Shown piece by piece: positions 1-8,479 of a stretch of 60,963 nt of DNA. The position numbers and the translations under genes were made by a program. Under the pieces are notes generated by a model. The model was not told the origin of the DNA. It saw only the letters and a list, made by a program, of their open reading frames with translations, and did not search any database. Origin of the DNA: Chlorokybus atmophyticus (taxonomy: Eukaryota > Streptophyta > Chlorokybophyceae > Chlorokybales > Chlorokybaceae); NCBI GenBank assembly GCA_009103225.1, contig RHPI01002272.1, positions 129,454 through 190,416 on the forward strand. Reading direction: 5' to 3'. Every line of letters begins with the position of its first letter. The first letter of the stretch is position 1.

Positions 1-30
1 GGGGGGGGGGGGGGGGGGGGGGGGGGGGGG
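1..30. other. Homopolymer G run at window edge
   Basis: The first 30 bases are all G, followed by a GC-rich join into ordinary sequence. This looks like a contig-end or base-calling artefact rather than biology. A comparable C run next to an N occurs at 59,473. Confidence 0.7.
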
Positions 31-339
31 CGCGGGGCCGATGTACCTAATCTCGTGGGTGAGCGGGGCCTTGAGTTCCAGCAGGTTACAGCCGTTCAAG
101 CAGACCCTTTCTGGGCGGCTATCAGAACAAACTCAAGGTGTCTCAGCAGCCTGGAATTTTTGACCACCTTGTAGCAAATCCACACAGCCAGCCCGGGCAT
201 GTCAGAATCCTTGTGCAGTCTCTTAATATATGACGTTCTTCAGCATGACACGACTAATGAAATTGATTTGTTACCGTTGTCGCCAATCTAACATAACACT
301 CCCCACATCCTGTTCGCTAGAGTGTGTCAACACACTTTA

Positions 340-371
340 CTGCTTATACCGCAATGTTGCGGTATAAGCAG
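340..371. repeat. Perfect short hairpin
   Basis: Two 15-base arms (CTGCTTATACCGCAA and its exact complement) are separated by 2 bases. A second palindrome, GTGTGTCAACACAC, sits just upstream at 323-336. The region from 31 to 480 holds no gene I can support. Confidence 0.8.
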
Positions 372-479
372 ACAAAACGGCAACAGGCGCACATTTTTGC
401 CATACTTAACAAAGGCGCTATGAAGCAGAGCGTTGTTAGAGAGCCTATGACTGTTGGCAATGTGCATAGTCTGGCATGG

Positions 480-660
480 TAGGCGCCTACCACACCTGTC
501 TCAAAGGGCCTACGCCTTGTCGTACTTGCCCTGCCTTTGCAGCACGAGTGCCAGGTTGTCAACAGCCGTTGCGGTGTTGGGGTGGTCCGGCCCCAGCTTC
601 GCCCCGTTACTCGCTAGCCTTTGCAGGGCTGTGGCCTTGGCCGTACTTGCCCTAACTCGT
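480..660 (-). pseudogene. TPR-repeat remnant of an NB-ARC/TPR protein
   Basis: Read on the minus strand, this stretch encodes one to two tetratricopeptide repeats of the kinesin-light-chain type: a GPDHPNTA segment, then NLALVLQRQGKYDKA, then a stop. The same signature (LGPDHPDTA ... LALVLQEQGRYGEA) occurs in the TPR tail of the receptor gene ending at 4,453. It is therefore probably the broken 3' end of a related receptor. No NB-ARC or TIR sequence precedes it in frame; upstream (720-1,600) there is only TG-rich, low-complexity DNA. Confidence 0.55.
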
Positions 661-719
661 ACAGTTACATCGCAATATCCCAAAAGCGTAGCCAGCGTGA
701 CAAGCCTTGATCTTTAGCC

Positions 720-1600
720 TGCTGCAAACTGCGTTGGCATCTGCGCTAAGTACTCTGCTGCCCTGCTGGTGCATCCTTGCAGCATAGGAAGGCTACACAA
801 CAGCCCTCGACCACCAAGAGCTGCGACTGCCATTGTAGTCAGAACAATAAGCCTCGCCACTGGTTGTGTACCCAGCGAGTCAGGTCGGTTGTCAAACAAC
901 CGGCACAGTACAACAGCAGCAAGCGTTTGACACCACGTCCATCGCCTGCGTGACAGCGTGTGTAGGTCGGTGCTCAAGAGTGAGTGTGCATGCGCTGAGT
1001 TCGGTCTATGAGATTGGATGAGGTAATGTGCACGCACATGTGCGCAAGTCAGCTTGCGTACCCGTCTGTGTAGGTCGGTATGAGAGTGGCTACGTGCGTG
1101 TTCGCGTGTCAGTCTTTGTAGGCCTAAGAGAGGGTATGTGCGGGGCACGTGCTCCATAGTATAATTAGCGCACGCGTGTCAGTCTTTGTAGGCCTAAGAT
1201 GTGTTGCTGTATGCATATGCGTGTACATGTGTATCTGCGCACAATTTGTGTATGCCAGTTTGAGCAGCTGTGCAACATGAGCATGTGCATGTGGCTGCTC
1301 TTACCTGGTAGTGTTCGGGGCTACCATATCTGGCAGCGCCAGTTTGCCTCCCGCCTACGTCCTTGCACATGATAAGAAGACAACAAAAGGATGCTGGCAA
1401 TGCCGCCAAGCCGCTGTACTTGCTTCCGTCCTGCTCCTGTTGCACTGCGAGTCCACTGGCAGATCACTAGAGCTAACAATTAGCCATACTTGCTTCTGTC
1501 CAGCTCCTCCAGCAGCTCCTCCAGCCGCAACAACGCAGCAACAACAGCAGGAGCCAGCTTATGGACAGATGACCCCTAGCCAGCCGCACCAGCCAGGGGG
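720..1600. other. TG-rich intergenic DNA with a 27-bp direct repeat
   Basis: No gene is visible. The sequence alternates TG/CG-rich stretches, and an exact 27-base direct repeat (CGCGTGTCAGTCTTTGTAGG and seven more bases) occurs at 1,103-1,129 and 1,173-1,199. Confidence 0.6.
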
Positions 1601-1703
1601 AGCACCCACGTTGGTCAGCTTTCACAGAGTAGCCAGCTTGCCGAAGGAGTCCAGCAGCGCCACCAAGCTGTTGTGCGAAGGCATTGAGAACAGCTCTTGC
1701 AGT

Positions 1704-2567
1704 TTAGCGAGCTTGCCGAAGGAATCTGGCCTCCAAGCTGGTGCACCAGTTTAGCACCAGACATTGCAAGTGAGCGAGCTCGTCGAAGGACTCCGGCAGT
1801 GCCGTCAAGCTGCTGCACCAGGTCAAGTACAGCGTCCGCAGCGAAACGAGCTCGCCAAAGGACTCCGGCAGCGCCCCCAAGCTGCCGCACCTGCTCAGGT
1901 CCAGTGTATGCAAATCAGCGAGCTTGCAGAAGGACTCCGGCAGCACTGCCAAGCTGTTGCAACCGCTTAGATTCAGCTCTTGCAGCTTAGCAAGCTTGCC
2001 GAAGGACTTTGGCAGCTCTGCCAAGCTGTCGCACCCGCGCAGTTTCAGCGTTTGCAGAGCTGTGAGATTTCCAAAAGACTCGGGGAGCACGCTTAACCCC
2101 GTGTTGGTGAAGTCCAGAGTCTGTAGCATAGCTAGCTCGCCAAGCGCTTAAGGTATTTCTTTTAGGCATCCACAGCCCCGCAGCACAAGGACTTGCAGCG
2201 CCTGAAGGTTTCTGATGGACTCAGTCACTACCATTGCAACATCATCATTATGAACGGTTTGTTCTATGATTAAGACGACCAAGTTTGTGCAGTCTGCAAG
2301 TTTTGGCAGCAGCGTCAATAGAGCTGAACAGCGTGGACGTTTCCACTTCAGATAGACCAGCTTTTTAGGGACCGCCCCGAGAAAATTGCCATTCCAATCA
2401 GTCATGCCAAGATCCAGCATGCGGAGACAAGGCATTGAAGGCATGCCAAATATTGTTTCTTTCTCGTCAACATCAGCCAAAGACATAGTCTCAACCTTCT
2501 CATAGGCCTGCATGCAGCAATGAAAACCCGCGTTAGTCAACACCGTGACATGAAGGCACCGTGACAT
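1704..2567 (-). CDS. Leucine-rich repeat exons
   Basis: 2,148-2,567 encodes the linker and first irregular LRRs. 1,704-2,129 encodes at least five regular 24-residue repeats of the form LPESFGxLxxLxxLxLxxCxSL, the usual plant TNL repeat. At DNA level these are 72-bp imperfect tandem repeats. The repeats continue below 1,704 to about 1,620 in a shifted frame, which indicates a small indel near 1,725. The LRR would sense a ligand or hold the receptor inactive. Confidence 0.8.
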
Positions 2568-2986
2568 GAAGGCACTGAGATGCGCATTGCTAGCACCTCC
2601 TGAGGTATGTCTCCTAATGCCTTTGGGTTCCAGATGTTCTTGGACGAGCTACCAATAGTGTCATTGACAATCATTCGCCCCATGTCACGGAGTTGGTCGT
2701 GTACAGAGAACACCACATCGGACTCATCGGCCACACACATGCCATAATGAAAGCCATCTATCGCGATTGGTACCAAGCGCACGAGGGACAACTCCACCAA
2801 GCCATCCAGCGTATCTGACGCGTTGCCCCACGCTGGAAGCAGCATGTCCTTGCTCTTCCCCAATGCAAAGCAGCAGATGTCCAAAAACATTTGCTGTTCC
2901 TCGTGTGACAGATAGTCGTAGCTGAGCTTGAGCTTTTCCCACAGCTTTTTGTCAGCTGTACCTGCCTTCCCGGTTGCCTTCTGCAA
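2537..2986 (-). CDS. ARC2/winged-helix part of NB-ARC
   Basis: In frame with the preceding segment after one TAG, this stretch carries LKLSYDYLSHEEQQMFLDICCF, typical of the winged-helix part of TIR-type NB-ARC proteins (LxxSYDxL...FLDIACF). Further on it has a VHDQLRDMGRMIV segment equivalent to the MHD motif, here VHD. The domain is needed for nucleotide-dependent autoinhibition. It leads into the LRR exons. Confidence 0.8.
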   Translation of the reverse strand: MQKATGKAGTADKKLWEKLKLSYDYLSHEEQQMFLDICCFALGKSKDMLLPAWGNASDTLDGLVELSLVRLVPIAIDGFHYGMCVADESDVVFSVHDQLRDMGRMIVNDTIGSSSKNIWNPKALGDIPQEVLAMRISVPSCHGAFMSRC

Positions 2987-2989
2987 TCG

Positions 2990-3790
2990 CTACAGTGCCT
3001 GGTTCCAAGCCGGCACATCAGTATGTTTGCGCGTGCGGAGAAAGGAGCCCACAACCTCCAGCGCAAGGGGCAGGCCCTGGCACTGCTTAATGATATCTTC
3101 AACAGTGGTGTTCAGATCTGGAGGCACTACTTGCGATTTGAAGGCATGTTGGCAGAACAGTTCTCTAGCAAATTGGTCGTTGAGTAGCGGCACTTCCTCC
3201 ACCAATGTATGCTTCTCATGCCCTTCCAGTAAGGAGCGGTTGCGCGAGGTCACTAGCACAACACTGCCAGTACCAAGACGACTGTCTTCTCCAATGTTGA
3301 AAGGACCGAGCAGGGCTTCTTTTTGGTCCATGTCCCAGATGTCATCAACAAACAGCAACACCTTTTGCCCTTTCAAGCGTTGATCCAGGATAGCCTTTCC
3401 TCCTGAAATGGAGTTGAATGCATCTCCAGACTCGGGAGAACTCCCGAGCTCTTTGAGCATCTGCTTTTGCAGCTGTACCAGCCTCCCGTTGTTTTGACAA
3501 GGTTCATTTCCGACCTCTACAAAGCAGCTGCTGCCAGCATAGTCGCTGTGCAGCTTGTTGTATATCGCCTTTGCGAGTGTAGTCTTTCCAATGCCGCCCA
3601 TGCCCCAAAGACCCAGCATGACGACCTTGCCTCCAGCGGCAGCAGCACTCAGCTTCTGGAGCACATCTTCAAGGCGCACTTCAATGTCTACTGGGTGACT
3701 GGCAACTTCCAAAACAGGGCGGGGTAACTTTCTCAACACATCTTTTACCACTTGCTCTGCTAAAGCAGCCGTGGTACTGACAAAGAGCAA
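2990..3790 (-). CDS. NB-ARC nucleotide-binding exon (P-loop to GLPLA)
   Basis: This exon encodes the ATP/ADP switch of the receptor. The Walker A motif GLWGMGGIGKTTLAKAIY lies around residues 57-74, the kinase-2 motif KVLLFVDDIWD follows, then RNBS-B (GSVVLVTSRN) and the GLPLALEVVGSFL motif near the end. All key NB-ARC residues (GKT lysine, tandem aspartates) are present. Translation stops at an in-frame TAG at 2,990, but homologous sequence resumes in the same frame at 2,986. Confidence 0.85.
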   Translation of the reverse strand: MLFVSTTAALAEQVVKDVLRKLPRPVLEVASHPVDIEVRLEDVLQKLSAAAAGGKVVMLGLWGMGGIGKTTLAKAIYNKLHSDYAGSSCFVEVGNEPCQNNGRLVQLQKQMLKELGSSPESGDAFNSISGGKAILDQRLKGQKVLLFVDDIWDMDQKEALLGPFNIGEDSRLGTGSVVLVTSRNRSLLEGHEKHTLVEEVPLLNDQFARELFCQHAFKSQVVPPDLNTTVEDIIKQCQGLPLALEVVGSFLRTRKHTDVPAWNQAL

Positions 3791-3934
3791 ATGTTAGGAA
3801 CCAATGCAAAGACGCAGCAGTGACGTACGGATCACAACTCGTCTCACTTGAATTGATCAAGCCTCCATCCCGGTTTGTTGAATGCTTCATCCAACGCTGT
3901 ACAGTAAGCAGATGCGTTTTGAACAAATCGCTCC

Positions 3935-4396
3935 TCACCACGCAGCTTTGCACTGAGACCAAAAACTCTCAGGAACAATCTGCTGATTGAGGTGGAGCAA
4001 CACTCGCCTGCGAATGCTTGACTGAATAGAGTATTTCAGTGTGTCAAAATCGTCGTCAAAGAAGATAGGCATGATAACGTATGCCGGATCCTCCATCATG
4101 ATGCGCAGCTCCTCAAGGCAGTACCAGGAGTGTCCATAACCGCGCGAAAGAACAGGAATCTTGATGCGAGAGGACCGCAGATTGGCAATGATGACATCCC
4201 ACGCTTTGTTAATTTCCCCGGGCTGCAAGCTGAGCTCATCAACAAAGCAGGTGATGTTAACCTTGTCAAGACCGCGCTGCAGATAGTCGACAAAATTGTC
4301 TTTAACGTCAGGCCCTCTATGGCTGAGAAAACTATCGCAGCGAGCGTGAGGAGTAGTCTTCAATAGCGGCAACTTGTCTCCGTCTGCAACACGCAA
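3935..4396 (-). CDS. TIR domain exon of the LRR-type receptor
   Basis: The exon encodes about 150 aa with a TIR fold signature: DSFLSHRGPDVKDNF at the start (beta-A/box 1), FVDE..L.PGE, then SRGYGHSWYCLEEL. The last segment corresponds to the WCLxEL region of plant TIRs and keeps the glutamate that acts as the NADase catalytic residue in that family, so this TIR could be enzymatically active. It lies upstream of the NB-ARC exon across a short gap (3,790-3,935) that is presumably an intron. The frame has no ATG, so the true start is not determined. Confidence 0.75.
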   Translation of the reverse strand: MRVADGDKLPLLKTTPHARCDSFLSHRGPDVKDNFVDYLQRGLDKVNITCFVDELSLQPGEINKAWDVIIANLRSSRIKIPVLSRGYGHSWYCLEELRIMMEDPAYVIMPIFFDDDFDTLKYSIQSSIRRRVLLHLNQQIVPESFWSQCKAAW

Positions 4397-4452
4397 GTTA
4401 ACTTGTCAGTAGTCTCATGGAGCATTATGATATCTAAAGACTTGCCTTGCAC

Positions 4453-5869
4453 TCAGCTGGACCCAAAAAGGGTTACGGGTTGCGCAGCAATTAAGCTTGA
4501 CCCCGGGCGCACAATACACATCAACACAAGACATAACAGCACACAAGCATGTGAGCATAGGAATGTTGGTGTTGTCACCAGTTTACCACTGAGGTTTGCA
4601 ACAGGGGCGCTGTGCTTGCCGGGATCACTCAGGACGGGTGCCAGGTCGCTAGGTGAGTTCGCAGTGTCGGGGTGGTCTGGTTCCAGTTTCGCTGCTTGTA
4701 TCACCAGAGCACGTTTGCTGGATGCCGCGGCCCCACTGTACTTGCCCTGCTCACGCAGCACGCTTGTTGACTTGGTAATAGTATCTGCGGTGTGGAGGTT
4801 CAGCCCCAGCCTCGCTTTGTTAATTGCCAGCGCCCGTCTTTGCAGGGCCTTGGCCTCACCATATCGACCCTGCTCCTGCAGCACGAGTGCCAGGCTGATG
4901 TGGGACATCGCAGTGTCAGGGTGGTCCGGCCCCAGCCTCGTTTCACGGATAGCCAACGCCCATCTGTAAAGAAGCTCAGCCGCGCTGTATTTGCCCTCGT
5001 CTTCACCCTCTGGAAGCGCCCTGGGCACCACATACGCAATGTGCTCCATGTCTTCTACAATCATGCCCGCGTCAGCAATGGCAAGGACGGCAGCCTTGGC
5101 AATCTGATCTCCCCATTCTCTCTTCCCCTCCCATCTGCCATAACTCTGCACTAGAGGGTGAAAAGCTAATCTTCCGTCCGGCATCCGCTCGGCTAGCGCA
5201 TACTTGTTGAGCAGTCCCACCGCATTACCCATATCTTGGGTGCTGTAGTCTTTCGCCAGCAAGGCAGAAGCAGCACGTGTCAATAACTCCAACCTGATCG
5301 GAGATGCAGAAAACCTTCCACCCAACCAGAGAAAGTGTCTGGCCAAAGCCACCGCCCGGGGATATCTAACATCATTCACCATCATCTCCACACTTGTGTT
5401 AAACATGGTGATTAACTTCCGCATTTGCTGAAACTCGGGGTCGTCCAACTCTTCGTCACCTTCTTGTGTCAGCAACTCCAAGATCCAATCCGGATCGTGC
5501 CCACCCTCGTGCATCAGTCTGGCAGAAACTGCTAAGGCCCAAGCATGGCACCCTAGAGCAACGGCAAGCTTCTTAAGCCTGTCATCGGGCATCTCGGGCG
5601 ACAGCCCTGATCTCAGCAACTCACAAGCATCCTTCTCTGTAAGGTTCTGCAGCTTCAGGAGGCCGCAATTGGTTGCATGCATTTGCTGACGAGCAGTCAT
5701 CACGACATGACAAGGCCCTTCCCTCGGTAGGTATTTCAAGTACTGCTGCTCATCGTCTACATTGTCAATCACCAGCAGACAAGGGGTCTCCGACTGTTCC
5801 AATGCTGTCTGGATCTCCGAGACAATGTCTCGGTTCTGGTACTCAGTAGGTGAATGCATTGCCCCGGAC
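4453..5869 (-). CDS. TIR-TIR-NB-ARC-TPR receptor, exon 4 (NB-ARC rest + TPR)
   Basis: The exon has the kinase-2 motif CLLVIDNVDD, an RNBS-B-like HVVMTARQ and a helical region. It then has at least three TPR units of about 42 residues, such as RLGPDHPDTAMSHISLALVL followed by QEQGRYGEA and ALQRRALAI. TPRs instead of LRRs are typical of NB-ARC proteins in algae, bryophytes and bacteria. The last unit degenerates and a hydrophobic tail precedes the stop. With exons 1-3 this gives an apparently intact gene next to the damaged LRR-type receptor, on the same strand. Confidence 0.85.
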
Positions 5870-5948
5870 CTATCAGTTGACAGGGTTACTTGAAAGGGTT
5901 ACCAAGGGTTTCATCAACCGCAATTGCATGAGCCACCAGAGTTCTTAC

Positions 5949-6432
5949 TTGCTGTCATCGTTGCCTTGGTTGATGCCCAGTGATTTTGCCAACCTTAGAA
6001 AGTTACTTGGCAACCCCCCTTTGCTGGCGTCAATCCAAAGCAGCTTGTCGTACTGGTGCTTATGGCTATATGCGTACTTCAATGCCAGCTGCGTCTTGCC
6101 AACACCCCCCATGCCTTGGATACAAACGCAGCCACAGTCATCTTTCAACATGGTTTCCAGCTCGGTCATCTCTCTGCCCCTCCCAACAAACTGCTTGTTG
6201 TCATGGAACGGCAGCATGTTGACTCTCTTCCCTGTGGTATGCAGTCGTCCCAGCCGCTTGCAAACATTGCGGACAATGGCATCGACGTAAGTGTCCTCGT
6301 AATCGTCACGTTTCTTGACCATAAAACTGCATACAGCTTCAAGTTTATGAACCGTTTGTGTCCAGTCTTCTTCACTCATATTGCAAGCTCTCCACAGCTC
6401 GCCACCCGGGTGATGGGCCCAGACTTTACCCA
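5949..6432 (-). CDS. TIR-TIR-NB-ARC-TPR receptor, exon 3 (linker + P-loop)
   Basis: The exon repeats the linker (DYEDTYVDAIVRNVCKRLGR again), then enters the NB-ARC domain: QFVGRGREMTELETML, followed by Walker A CIQGMGGVGKTQLALKYAY. The exon ends at AA|GTAAGA, and the remaining two bases are completed to a lysine codon by exon 4 in the correct frame. This confirms that the P-loop and the rest of the ATPase belong to one gene. Confidence 0.85.
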
Positions 6433-6516
6433 CTGAATGCAATAGATGCAACATGGTCAGTATGAGGGACCGGAGGGTAACTTCACAGTTTAGTCACAAA
6501 CAATGTTGCAATGTAC

Positions 6517-7071
6517 CTCCATTCTTGATAGAATATGCAGTTAAGTCGCCGGGGGTAAGACCGTAACAGACTGGTAGACAATTCTCTCGACCCAAGAACA
6601 TCTGCAGCGCTTTCATGCAGCACTCGCTAGAAAAGAACCTCGGAGACAGCACCATAACGCCACATGCTGCCGTTTGCATGGCTGAGTCTATTTGTTCGAG
6701 TGAACAGCTGCCCATTCGCAATGATGGATCATCCATGAAAACCTGTAGCTTCTGCCTCTCAAGCTCGCGCTTCAGCCATGCACTGAAACCTCGAGTTATG
6801 TCTGGACCCTGCTGTGAGAGAAAGACGTCGTACTGTTGCTTGTTGTCATGAAATGGCAGCGTGTTGACTCTCGTCCCTGTGGTGCGCAGTCGTCCCAGCC
6901 GCTTGCAAACATTGCGGACAATGGCATCGACGTAAGTGTCCTCGTAATCGTCATGTTCTTTGAACATCATGGAATGAGTTGCAAGTTTTTGAACCGTTTG
7001 TGTCCAGTCTTCTTCCCTCATGTTGCAAAATCTCCACGGCTCGCCCCCGTGATGCTGCCAGACTGTACCCT
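6517..7071 (-). CDS. TIR-TIR-NB-ARC-TPR receptor, exon 2 (linker + TIR 2)
   Basis: The exon begins after an AATGCAG acceptor and carries a linker with a DYEDTYVDAIVRNVCKRLGR segment, then a second TIR (QQYDVFLSQQGPDITRGF onward). This TIR is very similar to exon 1 and again has CCMKAL where the catalytic glutamate is expected. The linker is repeated at the start of exon 3, and the flanking introns are also nearly identical (both contain ATGGTCAGTATGAGGGACCG). A tandem duplication of a TIR-intron-linker unit explains this. The splice phase (1 base + 2 bases) is conserved at both junctions. Confidence 0.8.
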
Positions 7072-7158
7072 CTGCATTCAATAATTGCAACATGGTCAGT
7101 ATGAGGGACCGGAGGGGTACTGATTCCCGGTTTAGTCACAATCAATGTTGCAATGTAC

Positions 7159-7498
7159 CTCTATTCTTCATCCCATCTGCATTGATGTCGCTGGGGGTGA
7201 GACCGTAACAGACTGGTAGACAATTCTCTCGACCCAAGAACATGTGCAGCGCTTTCATGCAGCAATGGCTATAAAAGAACCCCGGAGACAGCACCACAAC
7301 GCCATATGCTGCCGTTTGCATGGCTGAGTCTACTTGTTTGAGTGAACAGCTGCCCATTCGCAATGATCGATTATCCATGAAAACCTGTAGCTTCTGCCTC
7401 TCAAGCTCGCGCTTCAGCCATGCATTGAAATCTCGCTTTATGTCTGGATCCTGATGAGAGAGAAAGACGTCATACTGTTTCCCTTCATGCACAGACAT
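7159..7498 (-). CDS. TIR-TIR-NB-ARC-TPR receptor, exon 1 (TIR 1)
   Basis: The exon starts at an ATG (7,498) and encodes a TIR domain beginning KQYDVFLSHQDPDIKRDF. It ends at a GTACAT donor (7,158), leaving one base that completes a codon with exon 2. At the position of the plant WCLxEL catalytic glutamate it reads CCMKAL, so the NADase glutamate appears to be missing. That suggests a scaffold or regulatory TIR. It is followed by a duplicated linker-TIR exon; the four exons (7,159-7,498; 6,517-7,071; 5,949-6,432; 4,453-5,869) join in phase to about 931 aa. Confidence 0.8.
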
Positions 7499-7930
7499 GA
7501 CTGCACGGAGCGCCTTGTTACGCCACCACCAGCGGCAGCGTGAAGCAGCAAAGCGCCAGGTTGAAGGGTGGTACCGTAAGGGTGTCCAACTGCGAGCCTG
7601 CAGTAAGTGGTTGACGCTGTCAAGCTGCTCACTAAGACTGCAAGCAGCACTGGCTTAGAAGCATACCTGCAGAGGAAGCAGACTCTTCCGCCGCTGCTGC
7701 CAGCTGCCCGCTGCTTTTGAGGCAGCTGTCGCTCAAAGACAGGTGCTGACAGTCTGATGCTGCACTGCCACTCTCCAGCCATACCCTCCCGCCAATCCTC
7801 CCGCCGCCGCTGCTCCAACCTCCCCCCCTTGACGCAGAGGGCCGCACACTGAAGGGGGGAATCGCAGAGCCTGTGTTGTATATCACAATTTGTCTGCTGC
7901 GCACACAATTGTGATATTGTCTTTATCTAG
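7499..7930. other. Upstream region of the TIR-TIR receptor, no gene assigned
   Basis: Presumed 5' region of the minus-strand receptor. I recognise no conserved protein. A short inverted repeat, TATCACAATT (7,880-7,889) with AATTGTGATA (7,907-7,916), sits at its far end, next to the larger hairpin at 7,933. Confidence 0.4.
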
Positions 7931-7932
7931 AT

Positions 7933-7975
7933 TCTCGCTTACATGCCACTAGCGGCTAGTGGCACGTAAGCGAGA
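7933..7975. repeat. Near-perfect 21-bp hairpin
   Basis: The arms TCTCGCTTACATGCCACTAGC and its complement differ at one position and are separated by a single base. Foldbacks of this kind can be MITE remnants or cruciform-forming sites. No flanking target duplication was identified. Confidence 0.75.
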
Positions 7976-8040
7976 TTCTGGTCAATTCTGGGAGACAATG
8001 CATCAGTTACATTGATCAACTTCCTACCCGACAACATTCC

Positions 8041-8307
8041 ATGAGCAATGTCTGCAGGAAGAGGAGGGGCGGCAGCAGTGAGCACCTCAGCGGTCAAGAA
8101 TGGCTGACACCTGAGGCAAGTTCTCACGTGACAATGAGGTGGCTGAGGATGATGAGGATGAGAATGTCAAGGCACTGCTTGCGGCCATGTTGCGGAAGCA
8201 CTCGCAGCATCAGCTCACACCTGAACGAAGACGATGAGACAGGTGATGGTGATGCACAGGCACCACAGTTCAGCGGCGCTGATACTCATGGCCTGACAGC
8301 CGACTGA
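8041..8307 (+). CDS. Unrecognised ORF, possibly exonic
   Basis: An 88-codon open frame with a basic first half and an acidic stretch (NEDDETGDGDAQ) near the end. A further plus-strand stretch around 8,401-8,480 (reading MQLQRPPDMPEDDATLVCQG) ends at a plausible donor, CAG|GTCAGT. I do not recognise a family. The frames could be exons of a lost gene or chance; similarity to anything else in the window was not seen. Confidence 0.2.
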   Translation: MSNVCRKRRGGSSEHLSGQEWLTPEASSHVTMRWLRMMRMRMSRHCLRPCCGSTRSISSHLNEDDETGDGDAQAPQFSGADTHGLTAD

Positions 8308-8479
8308 CTTCCGAGGTGAAAGGTGTAATGTGTGCAGATCATGCTGAGCCTGGGTTGCATAGCATTAAGCCCTTCTGCAGCTAAGTAGCAACTTGGTGCT
8401 ATGCAGCTGCAGCGACCACCTGATATGCCAGAAGATGATGCCACCCTGGTGTGTCAGGGTCAGCAACCAGGACGAGTAC

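Larger units (their letters stand above)
1615..4396 (-). pseudogene. TIR-NB-ARC-LRR receptor, damaged
   Basis: Domain order on the minus strand is TIR (4,396-3,935), NB-ARC (3,790-2,537) and LRR (2,567-1,615), the classical TNL layout of intracellular plant immune receptors. Two lesions are visible. An in-frame TAG at 2,990-2,992 lies just after the NB-ARC GLPLA motif, and the same frame continues on both sides. A frameshift near 1,725 makes the last two LRRs continue in another frame and end in TGA. No ATG starts the TIR exon, so an upstream exon is probably missing or unseen. Either the gene is a recent pseudogene or the lesions are sequencing errors. The parts are listed separately. Confidence 0.75.

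Noticed and set aside
714-1157. 147-codon minus-strand frame at 714-1,157
   Set aside because: It is derived from TG/CG-rich low-complexity sequence and has no domain.
1311-2151. Several plus-strand frames over the LRR region
   Set aside because: They are shadows of the LRR repeats on the minus strand; the repeat periodicity creates open frames in other phases.
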